Assembly: GCF_006540305.1 (NCBI RefSeq)
Contig: NZ_BJOR01000001.1
Span: 2,356,001 to 2,420,000, forward strand
Reading direction: 5' to 3'
Source: Streptomyces sp. 6-11-2
GTDB lineage: Bacteria > Actinomycetota > Actinomycetes > Streptomycetales > Streptomycetaceae
DNA length: 64,000 bases
Positions within the stretch are counted from its first letter, which is position 1; every line of letters begins with the position of its first letter. Position numbers and translations under genes: made by a program. This document shows, piece after piece, positions 1-7,945 of this stretch. The notes beneath the pieces were generated by a model, which was given only the letters and a program-made list of their open reading frames with translations, was not told the origin of the DNA and ran no database searches.

Positions 1-1
1 G

Positions 2-973
2 ACGGTCACGACGGCCCCGGCCGAGACCGTGACCGAGGTCGCCCCGGAACCGGCGGCTCCGGCCGGGACCGGCGCCGAGACGGCCCTGGACACGGCCGAG
101 TCCACCACGGACCAGCCGGAGGCCAAGCCGCGCCGCCGCACCCGCAAGGCGGCCACCGCGCCCGAGACCGTGACGGACACCGTCGAGGGCACCACCGACG
201 AGGCGGAGGCCAAGCCGCGCCGCCGGACCCGCAAGGCCGCGGCCACCGCGCCGGAAGCCGCCGTGGACACCGCCGAGGGCACCACCGACGAGGCCGAGAC
301 CAAGCCCCGTCGCCGCACCCGCAAGGCCGCGGTCACCACGGACGCGCCGGAAGCCGCTGCCGCGGCCAAGCCGCGCCGCACCCGCAAGACCGCCGAAACG
401 GTCGCCGCGGAGATCCCGGCACAGCTGGCCGACGGGCCGGACAGCGCCGCCGAAGCGGCGGTCGACGCCGCCGAGGGTGCGGAGGCCAAGCCGCGCCGCC
501 GCACCCGCAAAGCGGCCACCGCGCCCGAGACCGTGACGGACACCGTCGAGGGCACCACCGACGAGGCGGAGGCCAAGCCGCGCCGCCGGACCCGCAAGAC
601 CGCCGAGACGGCCGACGCACCCGTCACCGACGAGGCCACGGCAGTCAAGCCCCGCCGCACCCGCAAGGCCACGGCCACCGCGGACGCGCCGGAAGCCGCC
701 GTGGACACCGCCGAGGCCAAGCCCCGCCGCACCCGCAAGGCGGTCGCGGCGACGGCGGAGGCCGAGGCGGAGGCCAAGCCGCGTCGCCGGACCCGCAAGG
801 CCGCCGAGGCCCCCGCGGAGGCCGTCGACATGGCGGTGAGCACGGCCGCCGAGCCGAAGCCGCGCCGTACGCGCAAGACGGCGGCCGCCGCCAAGGCAGC
901 GGTGGACGCCGCCGAGATCCCGGCGCAGACCACCGGGAAGACGGCCACCGCGGTGGAGTCCACGGAGGCCTGA
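2..973 (+). CDS. Basic repeat-rich protein, C-terminal part (5' end outside window)
   Basis: The reading frame is open to the left edge without a stop, so the true start lies outside; the GTG at 29 is only an internal valine. The visible 320 or so residues are low complexity: ten copies of a basic motif KPRR(R)TRK separated by acidic/alanine spacers such as TAPETVTDTVEG and TTDEAE. No enzyme fold is visible. Such alternating Arg/Lys clusters and acidic linkers are typical of disordered nucleic-acid-binding tails. In Streptomyces, DEAD-box RNA helicases and RNase E/G-like proteins carry such tails, and I recall a DEAD-box helicase at this position in S. coelicolor, but nothing here proves it. 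Internal spacers are duplicated at DNA level. A hairpin follows the stop. Confidence 0.7.
   Translation, partial: TVTTAPAETVTEVAPEPAAPAGTGAETALDTAESTTDQPEAKPRRRTRKAATAPETVTDTVEGTTDEAEAKPRRRTRKAAATAPEAAVDTAEGTTDEAETKPRRRTRKAAVTTDAPEAAAAAKPRRTRKTAETVAAEIPAQLADGPDSAAEAAVDAAEGAEAKPRRRTRKAATAPETVTDTVEGTTDEAEAKPRRRTRKTAETADAPVTDEATAVKPRRTRKATATADAPEAAVDTAEAKPRRTRKAVAATAEAEAEAKPRRRTRKAAEAPAEAVDMAVSTAAEPKPRRTRKTAAAAKAAVDAAEIPAQTTGKTATAVESTEA
118..598 (+). repeat. 118-bp near-perfect direct repeat inside the basic-tail gene
   Basis: Bases 118-235 recur at 481-598 (offset 363 bp) with one difference that I can see (AAGGCG against AAAGCG near 512). Each copy spans two KPRRRTRK motifs and the spacer between them. 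The other motif copies are much more diverged at the third base, so this pair looks like a recent duplication or gene-conversion product. Confidence 0.85.
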
Positions 974-1003
974 TCCAGCGCTCCAGGCGCCCGTACGACC
1001 CGG

Positions 1004-1035
1004 CGGCCCGGCCCACTCCGTGTGGGACCGGGCCG
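1004..1035 (+). terminator. Hairpin after the basic-tail gene
   Basis: CGGCCCGGCCCAC (1004-1016) pairs with GTGGGACCGGGCCG (1022-1035), leaving one bulged base and a 5-base loop. It lies 30 bases after the stop and has no T-run, as is usual for Streptomyces terminators. Confidence 0.6.
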
Positions 1036-1127
1036 TCGGCGTACGCGCGGTACCCGGCCGGTCCATCCCGACCGCCGGCCGGTTCACCCGAACCTCCATC
1101 CCACGCCCCCGAGGACGCCGTGCCCGG

Positions 1128-1133
1128 TAGCCT
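1128..1133 (+). promoter_or_regulatory. -10 element for leaderless hydrolase mRNA
   Basis: TAGCCT ends 6 bases before the ATG at 1140, and no purine-rich ribosome site lies between. This is the spacing expected if transcription starts at the A of the start codon. Confidence 0.55.
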
Positions 1134-1139
1134 CGGCGC

Positions 1140-2042
1140 ATGAGCAGGCCTCCTACGTTCGTCCCGCCGCCCGGGGCGCGCGCCTACCGGCTGCGCACCG
1201 CGCGCGGCGAGTTCGCCGTGGTCGACGCGCCCGTCGCGGCCGGTGCCGAGCCGCGGGGCACCGTGCTGCTGCTGCCCGGGTTCACCGGGAGCAAGGAGGA
1301 CTTCAACCCGCTGCACGGGCCGCTCGCAGCGCGCGGGTACCGCACGGTGGCCGTGGACGGCCGCGGACAGTTCGAGTCGGACGGACCGGTGGACGACGAC
1401 TCCGTGTACGCCCAGGGGGAACTCGCCCGGGACGTCCTCGCGCAGGCGGAGGCGCTCGGCATGCCGCTGCATCTGCTCGGGCACTCGCTGGGCGGGCAGA
1501 TCGCACGCGCGGCCGTGCTCCTCGACCACTCCCCCTTCGTCTCGCTCACCCTGATGGCCTCCGGCCCGGCGCAGATCTCCGCCTCCCAGCGGCAGCGCGT
1601 GAAACTGCTGCGGGACGCGCTCGGCGTGATGTCGATGGCCGAGGTGTGGGAGGTCATCCAGGCGATGGAGCCGCCCGAGGAGACCGACACCGGCGCCGGA
1701 CTCGACGCGGGCCTCGACGACCGCGCGGACCTGCGCCGCCGCTGGCTGGGCCACAAGCCCGCCCAACTCCTTGCGACCGGGCTCCAGTTGTGCACCGAGT
1801 CGGATCGCGTCGCCGAACTCGCCGCCCTGCCAATGCCGTTCCACGTGCTCTCGGGCGCACGGGACGACACCTGGCCGGTGCCGCTCCTGGACGACATGGC
1901 CCGGCGGCTGGGCGCCCGGCGCACGGTCGTCGAGGGGGCCGAGCACTCCCCCAACTGCGACCAGCCGCTCGCCACCGCCCTCGCCCTCGCCGTCTTCTGG
2001 GACACCGCCACCGAACCGCCGGAGGACCGGACAGGCGGCTAG
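1140..2042 (+). CDS. Alpha/beta hydrolase
   Basis: A 300-residue cytoplasmic alpha/beta-hydrolase of the esterase/lipase type. The oxyanion region LLPGFTGSKEDF is near residues 44-55. The nucleophile elbow GHSLGG puts the serine at about 116, the acid is Asp242 or Asp243 (GARDDTWPV) and the histidine is about 269 (GAEHSPN), so the triad is complete. There is no signal peptide. The substrate cannot be read from the sequence. The start is supported by the -10 hexamer six bases upstream and the lack of a ribosome site. The gene runs tail-to-tail into the NYN-domain gene; both stop codons share one CTAG palindrome, so the coding regions overlap by 4 bases. Confidence 0.9.
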   Translation: MSRPPTFVPPPGARAYRLRTARGEFAVVDAPVAAGAEPRGTVLLLPGFTGSKEDFNPLHGPLAARGYRTVAVDGRGQFESDGPVDDDSVYAQGELARDVLAQAEALGMPLHLLGHSLGGQIARAAVLLDHSPFVSLTLMASGPAQISASQRQRVKLLRDALGVMSMAEVWEVIQAMEPPEETDTGAGLDAGLDDRADLRRRWLGHKPAQLLATGLQLCTESDRVAELAALPMPFHVLSGARDDTWPVPLLDDMARRLGARRTVVEGAEHSPNCDQPLATALALAVFWDTATEPPEDRTGG

Positions 2043-2935
2043 AACCGCGTCTGAAGGTGCTCCCAGAAGCCGTCCCGCAGCGCGCGCCGCAGGTCCGCCT
2101 GGCCGCGCAGGGAGTACTGGAGGATGCCCTCGGCCTCGACCAGCAGGTCCTGGTCCACCGACCCCGGCAGATACGGGTGCCCGGGGAGCAGTTCCGCCAG
2201 GGATTCGCGGCCGCGCGCCGCGAGCCACTTGGCGGCGATCTGCGCGCCCACGAAGCGGACGTTCTCGCGGGTCGGGCGGGCCGTCTGGTCGGGGTCGTAC
2301 GCGGGGGCGGTGCGCCGGGAGACGTACGGCTTGAAGAACTCGAGGTCGAGGGTGCGCTGGCTGTCGACCTCCCAGAGCAGCGCCTCGGCCTGGTTGCGGG
2401 CGTCGGGGGCCTCGATGCCCCACAGGTGCACCCGGGCGCCGTAGCCCTGGGCGGCCTCCACCGCCGAGACCAGGTCCTCGTCGCCGCCGAGCAGCGCGGC
2501 GTCGCTGATGGCGCGGTGCCGGGCCAGTGACTCCAGGTCCGTGCGGATGAGGGAGTCCACGCCCTTCTGCTGGTTGTTGGCGTTGAGGTTGCCCAGGCGG
2601 ACCTTGACGTCCGGCAGTTCGGCGATCGACTGCTGCTCGGCGGTGTGGATGCGGCGCCGGGCGCCGTCGTACCAGTAGACGCGCAGCAGCCGGCTGTCGG
2701 CGAAGATGGTGCGGGCCCGGTCGATGAGCGCGTCGATCAGCCCCTCGGCGTCCAGGTCGAAGGCGCGGCGGTCCTCCGTCCCGGCCACCAGCCGCCCCGC
2801 CGCCGCGTAGAGGTACCCGGCGTCGACGAAGATCGCATGCGTCGAGGGCGTCTTCGCCACCTCGGCGAGCATGCGTTTCAGCAACTCGTTCGTGCGGTCG
2901 ATGCGGGCGGACAGCGCCGCGAGGTCATCGTTCAT
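2039..2935 (-). CDS. NYN (PIN-like) domain protein, probable RNase
   Basis: A 298-residue protein with a NYN domain, a PIN-like metal-dependent nuclease fold found in RNA-processing enzymes. Acidic metal-site candidates are in order: Asp38 in IFVDAGYL, Asp127 and Asp133 in KGVDSLIRTDLES, and Asp152/154 in LLGGDEDL. A short helical N-terminus (residues 1-30) precedes the domain, and about 100 residues of predicted helical tail follow. RNA cleavage is an inference from the fold; no substrate is known. The 3' end overlaps the convergent hydrolase gene by 4 bases. A purine run (GGAAGG) lies only two bases before the ATG, so initiation is not clear-cut. Confidence 0.85.
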   Translation of the reverse strand: MNDDLAALSARIDRTNELLKRMLAEVAKTPSTHAIFVDAGYLYAAAGRLVAGTEDRRAFDLDAEGLIDALIDRARTIFADSRLLRVYWYDGARRRIHTAEQQSIAELPDVKVRLGNLNANNQQKGVDSLIRTDLESLARHRAISDAALLGGDEDLVSAVEAAQGYGARVHLWGIEAPDARNQAEALLWEVDSQRTLDLEFFKPYVSRRTAPAYDPDQTARPTRENVRFVGAQIAAKWLAARGRESLAELLPGHPYLPGSVDQDLLVEAEGILQYSLRGQADLRRALRDGFWEHLQTRF

Positions 2936-3129
2936 CGCCTTCCATTGTCCCGGCGGTCACGCAGCGAACACAACCGGTCCCGGTCGGTCAATTGAAGCTG
3001 TCTTACCGGTCACTGATTAGACATTCGAAAAATTTCCTTAGCGTAGGGAATGTTTGCATCGTGCAGCTCGTTGTACCGGGTGAAGCCAGTAGTTCTCCTC
3101 AGGAGGATGACCAGACGAAGGGAGAGGCA

Positions 3130-3282
3130 ATGCGCTTCGAAATCATGCGACTCGACGAGGTCGACGGCACGCCCGTGGACTGCACCGTCGTGGACGCCGC
3201 CTCCGTCAACCGGATCGTTCAGCAGGCCGCCGCTGTCGGACAGCGGCTGTGGATCCGCCCGGCCGGGACCACGGCCTCGTAA
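3130..3282 (+). CDS. Small conserved protein, 50 aa
   Basis: A 50-residue protein (starts MRFEIMRLDEVDG, ends LWIRPAGTTAS) with a strong ribosome site, GGGAGAGG, just before the ATG. The upstream 140 bases are unusually AT-rich for this genome (about 2990-3060), which suggests its promoter lies there, though no clear -35/-10 pair was found. There is no signal peptide or membrane segment; one internal cysteine. Codon use (GC-rich third positions) supports real coding. I recall similar 50-residue proteins in other Streptomyces but know no function. A perfect hairpin follows the gene. Confidence 0.7.
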   Translation: MRFEIMRLDEVDGTPVDCTVVDAASVNRIVQQAAAVGQRLWIRPAGTTAS

Positions 3283-3336
3283 CAGAGGCCGAGACGCCGG
3301 CCTCAGCACAGACGCGGACCACCGCAGAAGCTGCTT

Positions 3337-3371
3337 CGAAGCCCCCGTACGACTGCCGTACGGGGGCTTCG
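3337..3371. terminator. Bidirectional terminator
   Basis: A perfect 15-bp stem, CGAAGCCCCCGTACG with CGTACGGGGGCTTCG, around a 5-base loop. It sits between the convergent 50-aa gene and marC-like gene and can end both transcripts. Confidence 0.9.
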
Positions 3372-3384
3372 CGCATGTGCGCGC

Positions 3385-3990
3385 TCAGGCGCCCTGGATC
3401 ACCTGCGTGACCCCGTTGATGATCTGCTGCACGGCGATCGCGGAGAGCATCATGCCCGCCAGTCGTGTCACCAGGACCACACCGCCGTCCTTGATGACCC
3501 GGATGATCAGCAGCGAGTAGCGCATGACCAGCCACAGCACCACGTGGATCGCGAGGATCGCCGACCACACCGAGATCTGGCCGGCCACGCTGCCGGCCTT
3601 CTGCACGGCGAGGATGACGGACACGATCGCGCCGGGACCGGCGAGGAGCGGCATGCCGAGCGGGACCAGCGCGACGTTGACGTCCTTGGTCTGCTTGGGT
3701 TCGTCCGTCTTGCCGGTGAGCAGGTCGAGCGCGATCAGCAGCAGGAGCAGTCCGCCGGCGATCATCAGCGCCGGGACGGACACGTGCAGGTAGCCGAGGA
3801 TCTGGTTGCCGAGCACGCCGAAGACGGCGATGACCCCGCCGGCCACGCAGACGGCCTGGAAGGCCATCCGCTTCTGCGTCTTGGCGGGCCGTCCGGCGGT
3901 CAGCGCGAGGAAGATCGGGGTGATCCCGGGGGGATCCATGATGACGAAAAGGGTGAGGAACAGGGAGCCGAAAACGGCAGCGTCGAACAT
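3385..3990 (-). CDS. MarC family integral membrane protein
   Basis: A 201-residue polytopic membrane protein of the MarC/UPF0056 family, with about six hydrophobic segments. The family N-terminal signature is visible: a first segment followed by MDPPGITPIF near residues 18-27. A loop rich in charged residues (TGKTDEPKQTKD, about 92-103) precedes PLGMPLLAGPGAI, another family motif. The molecular function of MarC proteins is not established; the name comes from the E. coli mar region, and a role in multidrug resistance was not upheld. It lies 54 bases downstream of the PHP gene on the same strand, so co-transcription is likely. Confidence 0.85.
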   Translation of the reverse strand: MFDAAVFGSLFLTLFVIMDPPGITPIFLALTAGRPAKTQKRMAFQAVCVAGGVIAVFGVLGNQILGYLHVSVPALMIAGGLLLLLIALDLLTGKTDEPKQTKDVNVALVPLGMPLLAGPGAIVSVILAVQKAGSVAGQISVWSAILAIHVVLWLVMRYSLLIIRVIKDGGVVLVTRLAGMMLSAIAVQQIINGVTQVIQGA

Positions 3991-4044
3991 CGGTGAGAGG
4001 CCTTGAGGAAGAGAGAAGTGACGTGAGGGCGGGGGAGGTGGGCC

Positions 4045-4902
4045 TCAGACCCCGCCGGTCCCCGGGACCGGGAACGCCCCGGTGGCCCGCCGCGTGATCT
4101 CCCCGTACACGTCGGGATGCGTCGTGAACTCACCGAGCGAGACGGTCTTGCGGCTGCCGTGGTAGTCGCTGGAGCCGGTCGCGAGCAGTCCCAGGTCGCC
4201 GGCCAGCCCGCGCAGCCGCTCGCGGGTGTCGGGGTCGTGGTCCATGTGGTCGACCTCGATGCCGTCCAGCCCGGCCGCGGCCATCTCGGCGATGCGGGAC
4301 TCCGGCACCGTACGGCCCCGCTTGGCCGCCGCCGGGTGGGCGAAGACACACACTCCGCCCGCGCCCTTGACCAGCCGGATCGCCTCGAAGGGGTCCGTCT
4401 CGTGCTTCTCGACCCAGGCGCGGCCGCCGTCTGCCAGCCAGTCCTGCGTGAAGGCGTCGCTCACGGTGGGTACGACGCCGAGCTCCACCAGCGCCGAGGC
4501 GACGTGCGGCCGTCCGACCGAGCCGTCGTTCGCGATCCGCGCGACCTGCTCCCAGGTGACCGGCACGCCCAGCGTGTTCAGCTTGGCGATCACGGCCTTG
4601 GCCCGCGGCACCCGGTCGTCGCGGACCAGTTCGCGCTCGGCGAGCAGCGCGGGCTCCGCGGGGTCGAAGAGATAGGCCAGCAGGTGCATGCTGATGCCGT
4701 CGACACGGCAGGAGAGCTCGGCACCGGTGACAAGGGTGAGCCCCTCGGGGAGCGCGGCGATCGCCTCGGCGTACCCGCGGGTGGTGTCGTGGTCGGTCAG
4801 CGCGACGACGTCCAGACCCGCCGCGGCGGCGTTGCGCACCAGCTCGGCAGGGGTGTCCGTGCCGTCGGACGCGCTGGAGTGGGTGTGCAGATCGATGCGC
4901 AC
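4045..4902 (-). CDS. PHP-domain phosphoesterase
   Basis: A 285-residue PHP-domain hydrolase. Metal ligands are visible: HTH at residues 6-8 (RIDLHTHS), TDHD near 42-45, GAEL near 67-70, FAHP near 190 and the terminal SSDYH near 245. Single-domain proteins of this type include RNase AM/3',5'-nucleotide bisphosphate phosphatases such as E. coli YciV and a Chromobacterium enzyme, so a role in nucleotide or RNA 5'-end hydrolysis is likely but inferred. I chose GTG 4902 (VRIDLHTHS) because GGAG lies 8 bases upstream and the family normally begins there. A longer form from GTG 4941 is possible, but its -10-like TATCCT would place the transcript start inside it. Confidence 0.85.
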   Translation of the reverse strand: MRIDLHTHSSASDGTDTPAELVRNAAAAGLDVVALTDHDTTRGYAEAIAALPEGLTLVTGAELSCRVDGISMHLLAYLFDPAEPALLAERELVRDDRVPRAKAVIAKLNTLGVPVTWEQVARIANDGSVGRPHVASALVELGVVPTVSDAFTQDWLADGGRAWVEKHETDPFEAIRLVKGAGGVCVFAHPAAAKRGRTVPESRIAEMAAAGLDGIEVDHMDHDPDTRERLRGLAGDLGLLATGSSDYHGSRKTVSLGEFTTHPDVYGEITRRATGAFPVPGTGGV

Positions 4903-5078
4903 GACACGGACTCCAGGCTCTGACGGGACGGAAGGGGACACCCCAGGATAACGGGCGCCCGAGGGTGCCGTGTCACACCCGCGAAGGCCGTGCGCCCCCT
5001 ACGGTTGCACGCCCTGCGGCTCGCGCACTCGACGCCTCACGCGCCCCTGCGGCTCCCACCTGCTACGACCCTCGGCTC

Positions 5079-5720
5079 CTACGGATGGAGCAGTCGAGGC
5101 GACAGCGCCCCGCACGGGACCAGTTCGAGTTCGGCGCCCGCGTCCCGCAGGTCGGCCAGCACCAGCTCGTCGTACATCAGCAGCCCGGACTGCTCGGGCC
5201 ACACCACCGCCCACAGCCACAACCCGAGCGCCTCGCCCGCGAAGACGGCACGGTCGTCCGGTGCGCCGGACACGTGCCACAGCGGGGTGGGGCGGCCGCC
5301 GGCCAGGACCTTGGCGTCGGGCGGCTTCTCCACGTCCAGGTAGGTTCCGGGGTCCGGGCCGTCGATGCCGGCGTAGCGCGCGCCGAGGCCGACGCCGAGT
5401 TCCTCGGCGACCAGGATGAGTTCGCCCGTGCCGCCGAGCGGCCCGGGTCCGGAACAGGCCACGGCCGTGGCACGGCCGCCGCTGCGGTCGTCCCCGGCGT
5501 AGACCACGCCGGTGAACAGCCAGCCGACCGGCAGGGGCCACGGCATCCACACGGGCACCTGGGTGCGCCGCACCACGACACCGAGGGCCTCGACGCTGGG
5601 CGGGATCACGGGCTGCAGGGGATACACGGTCCCGTGCACGTCGCACTGCCAGGAATCGCTGAAGAGTCCGGGAGCCCTGACCCGGCCACCGCACTTCGGG
5701 CAACTGGGTTCGCCCCTCAT
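5079..5720 (-). CDS. Zinc-ribbon protein of unknown function (DUF6758-like)
   Basis: A 213-residue cytoplasmic protein. Its N-terminus has a CPKCGGR knuckle (residues 7-13) and a second Cys/His pair in WQCDVHG (about 24-30), so it probably binds zinc. The rest alternates hydrophobic strands with loops; PVWMPWPLPVGWLFTGVVYAGDD near residue 60 and LWLWAVVWPEQSG near 170 are the most distinctive parts. I recall a family called DUF6758 in Streptomyces with this layout; no function is known. It is transcribed on its own, ending about 180 bases before the PHP gene start. Confidence 0.75.
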   Translation of the reverse strand: MRGEPSCPKCGGRVRAPGLFSDSWQCDVHGTVYPLQPVIPPSVEALGVVVRRTQVPVWMPWPLPVGWLFTGVVYAGDDRSGGRATAVACSGPGPLGGTGELILVAEELGVGLGARYAGIDGPDPGTYLDVEKPPDAKVLAGGRPTPLWHVSGAPDDRAVFAGEALGLWLWAVVWPEQSGLLMYDELVLADLRDAGAELELVPCGALSPRLLHP

Positions 5721-5801
5721 AGGGCCCCACGGTCCTACCCCGGCAGCGCCACGTCAAGGACGATCACCCGTCCGGCCCGGACGCCCGGCCACGACCAACT
5801 A

Positions 5802-5839
5802 GATGCATGTTGCATCAATTAGGGCAGCTAACTTATTAT
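5802..5839 (+). promoter_or_regulatory. Promoter with overlapping palindromic operator
   Basis: TTGCAT (5810-5815) and TATTAT (5834-5839) form a strong vegetative-type promoter with an 18-base spacer. The -35 lies inside a palindrome, GATGCA-TGT-TGCATC (5802-5816). A second, shorter dyad, TTAG-N5-CTAA, lies in the spacer (5819-5831). This layout suits a dimeric repressor of MarR type; no such regulator gene is adjacent. Confidence 0.75.
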
Positions 5840-5869
5840 GTGTAAACAGCAACGATCGGAAGGAGCGGC

Positions 5870-7126
5870 ATGCACAGCAGCACAGGAGGCCCCGCGGAGG
5901 GCGACGACCCGTTCGACGCGGGCGCGGGAAGCATCCTGCGGCAGCCCAGGGCGGTCTGGGCGACGGCCGGCGCGTCCGTCGTCGCCTTCATGGGCATCGG
6001 GCTCGTCGACCCGATCCTGCCCTCCATCGCCAAGGGGCTGAACGCCACCGCGAGCCAGGTCTCCCTGCTCTTCACCTCGTACTTCCTGATCACCGCCATC
6101 GCGATGCTGGTGACCGGCTTCGTCTCCAGCCGCATCGGCGGCCGCAAGACCCTGCTGCTCGGCCTCGCCTTCGTGGTGGTCTTCGCCGGGCTCGCCGGCA
6201 CCTCGGGCTCCGTCGCCCAGCTCGTCGGCTTCCGGGCCGGCTGGGGCCTCGGCAACGCGCTCTTCGTCTCCACCGCCCTCGCGGTCATCGTCGGCGCGGC
6301 GGCCGGCGGCAGCGCGGCGGCGATCCTGCTCTACGAGTCGGCGCTCGGCCTCGGCATGGCCTGCGGCCCGCTGCTCGGCGCGCTGCTCGGCAACGCCAGC
6401 TGGCGCTATCCGTTCTTCGGCACCGCGTTCCTGATGGCCGTCGGCTTCCTGTGCATCACGGTGTTCCTGAAGGAGCAGCCGAAGCCGGCCCGCAAGACCT
6501 CCCTGCTGGACCCGGTCAAGGCGCTCGGCCACGGCGGCCTGGCCTCGGCGGCGGTCTCGGCGTTCTTCTACAACTACACGTTCTTCACCGTGCTGGCCTT
6601 CACGCCGTTCGTGCTGAACATGACCCCGTACAAGTCGGGTGCGGTGTTCTTCGCCTGGGGTGTGCTGCTCGCACTGTTCTCGGTGGTGGTGGCGCCGCGC
6701 ATGCAGGCGCGGTTCGGTTCGCTGAAGGTGCTCGGCGGCTCGCTGGTGCTGCTGGCCTCCGACGTGGTCGTGCTCGGCTACGGCGACCACACCACCGCCG
6801 TCGTCTGCACCATCCTGTCCGGCGCCTTCATCGGCGTGAACAACACCGTCTACACCGAGCTGGCCCTCGGAGTGTCGGACGCCCCCCGTCCGGTGGCGAG
6901 CGCGGGCTACAACTTCGTGCGCTGGTTCGCGGCCGCCGCCGCGCCCTTCCTCGCACCGAAGATCGCGGAGTGGACCGACATCCACGTGCCGTTCGTGGTC
7001 GCGGGAGCGACCGCGGTGGCGGGCGCGGTGGTGGTCGCCGTCCGGCGCGGATCCCTCACCCACGAGGCGGAGGAGCTCCAGCCGCGGCACGCCACCGAGG
7101 ACAGCGTCACGGTCTTCGCCAACTGA
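5870..7126 (+). CDS. MFS drug-efflux-type transporter
   Basis: A 418-residue Major Facilitator Superfamily protein with about 12 hydrophobic segments from residue 25 to 400 and a soluble 25-residue N-terminus. The motif-A-like loop between segments 2 and 3 is SSRIGGRKTL (about 85-94). A charged central loop (KEQPKPARKTS, about 203-213) separates the two halves. The sequence resembles the 12-segment drug/proton antiporters. The ribosome site AAGGAG lies 5 bases before the ATG. It is monocistronic and controlled by the promoter/operator just upstream, so induction by a small molecule is likely; the substrate is unknown. Confidence 0.9.
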   Translation: MHSSTGGPAEGDDPFDAGAGSILRQPRAVWATAGASVVAFMGIGLVDPILPSIAKGLNATASQVSLLFTSYFLITAIAMLVTGFVSSRIGGRKTLLLGLAFVVVFAGLAGTSGSVAQLVGFRAGWGLGNALFVSTALAVIVGAAAGGSAAAILLYESALGLGMACGPLLGALLGNASWRYPFFGTAFLMAVGFLCITVFLKEQPKPARKTSLLDPVKALGHGGLASAAVSAFFYNYTFFTVLAFTPFVLNMTPYKSGAVFFAWGVLLALFSVVVAPRMQARFGSLKVLGGSLVLLASDVVVLGYGDHTTAVVCTILSGAFIGVNNTVYTELALGVSDAPRPVASAGYNFVRWFAAAAAPFLAPKIAEWTDIHVPFVVAGATAVAGAVVVAVRRGSLTHEAEELQPRHATEDSVTVFAN

Positions 7127-7156
7127 CGGCGACCGGCGGCCTGTTGGTGAGCTTGC

Positions 7157-7741
7157 TCACTCCAGCGGGACGGAACCGCGGGCGGGGTCCCGCAGGTCCG
7201 TCCCGTGGCTCAGCCAGCGCTCGCGCAGGGCCTGCGCGCCGTGCACCCGCTTCCAGGCGGCCTCGTTCGGAGTCATCGGCAGCAGCGGCAGGAACCGTAC
7301 GGGGTCCAGTGGCTCGTCGAGTTCCAGGTCCTCCACCAGGCCGCCCGGCTCGGCCACCAGGACCGAGGTGAACAGCGCGCCGGGCCACAGCGGCTCGCCC
7401 ACGTCGAGCGAGGCACCCGGCGCCACGACCACTCCCTCGACCTGCGGAGACGCTCCCAGCACGGCAAGCGGGCGGAGCACCTTGTCGGTGTCGGCGAGTC
7501 CGGCGCGGACGGAGAGGACCAGCTCCGCGCGCGGCCCCTTGACCGGGTCGGCGAGCAGCGCGGTGGGGTCGGTCATGGGCCGCGCGGACATGCCGAGCGT
7601 GGCGTACCGGACGATGTCCCCCTCGTGGAAGCGCAGCACCTCGAGCCGGTCCGTGCCGAGGAAGGTGACCGCCGCGCGGGCGTCCGGTTCACCCAGCGCG
7701 GAACACAACCGGGCCTCTACCAGAGGAAGAACATCAGCCAT
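7157..7741 (-). CDS. Suppressor-of-fused (SUFU) domain protein
   Basis: A 194-residue protein matching the bacterial SUFU-like domain: N-terminal FHEGDIVRYATLGMS (about 40-54), the ELVLS strand near 76, and the C-terminal LLPMTPNEAAWKRVHG (about 152-167), typical of the family. In bacteria these proteins often act as immunity proteins or unknown binding partners; here there is no toxin beside it. ATG 7741 is preferred over the GTG further upstream (7792) because a perfect -10-like TATGCT lies six bases before it and there is no ribosome site, so translation is probably leaderless. It is convergent with the MFS gene and divergent from corA. Confidence 0.8.
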   Translation of the reverse strand: MADVLPLVEARLCSALGEPDARAAVTFLGTDRLEVLRFHEGDIVRYATLGMSARPMTDPTALLADPVKGPRAELVLSVRAGLADTDKVLRPLAVLGASPQVEGVVVAPGASLDVGEPLWPGALFTSVLVAEPGGLVEDLELDEPLDPVRFLPLLPMTPNEAAWKRVHGAQALRERWLSHGTDLRDPARGSVPLE

Positions 7742-7747
7742 GCGGCG

Positions 7748-7753
7748 AGCATA
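7748..7753 (-). promoter_or_regulatory. -10 element of leaderless SUFU gene
   Basis: TATGCT on the minus strand ends 6 bases before the ATG at 7741; TTTGCC lies 16 bases further upstream as a possible -35. Confidence 0.55.
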
Positions 7754-7783
7754 GAACTCGTCAGCGGCAGGCAAAGCGGCACC

Positions 7784-7809
7784 TTGACACACCGGGCTGC
7801 TGATACTCT
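7784..7809 (+). promoter_or_regulatory. Possible corA-leader promoter
   Basis: A consensus TTGACA (7784-7789) is followed by TACTCT (7804-7809). The 14-base spacer is shorter than usual, so the pairing is tentative, but a start a few bases later would put the 5' end right at the leader's closing stem (7811). Confidence 0.4.
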
Positions 7810-7810
7810 T

Positions 7811-7945
7811 GGCCGGTCGTCCGGGGCAGCGCGCAGCGGGATGCCCCCCAGGTGTTCAGCCCTGGGAGGTCTCGATCCGGCCCTGACGCCGATGGGACTC
7901 CCTTACGAGGGACCGGCCGGAGGAGGTGGGGCTGTCATGGATCGA
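7811..7945 (+). promoter_or_regulatory. Structured mRNA leader upstream of corA (candidate riboregulator)
   Basis: GGCCGGTC (7811-7818) pairs perfectly with GACCGGCC (7911-7918), closing a 108-base domain. Inside are two hairpins: GGGGCA/TGCCCC (7823-7847) and CCAGG/CCTGG (7848-7865). TCCC/GGGA (7899-7912) would compete with the closing stem. TCGATCC (7872-7878) can also pair with GGATCGA (7939-7945), which covers the start of the small upstream ORF at 7937. The ribosome site GGAGGAGG follows directly after the closing stem. These mutually exclusive pairings look like a switch. It does not match the M-box magnesium riboswitch core as I remember it. That magnesium is the signal is inferred from the downstream gene only. 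Confidence 0.5.

Noticed and set aside
7811..7945. M-box (ykoK) magnesium riboswitch
   Set aside because: The conserved GGTGAGGCTCC and the following core of the M-box, as remembered, are not present; only a short GACGCC-like piece resembles it. Kept as an unassigned structured leader.
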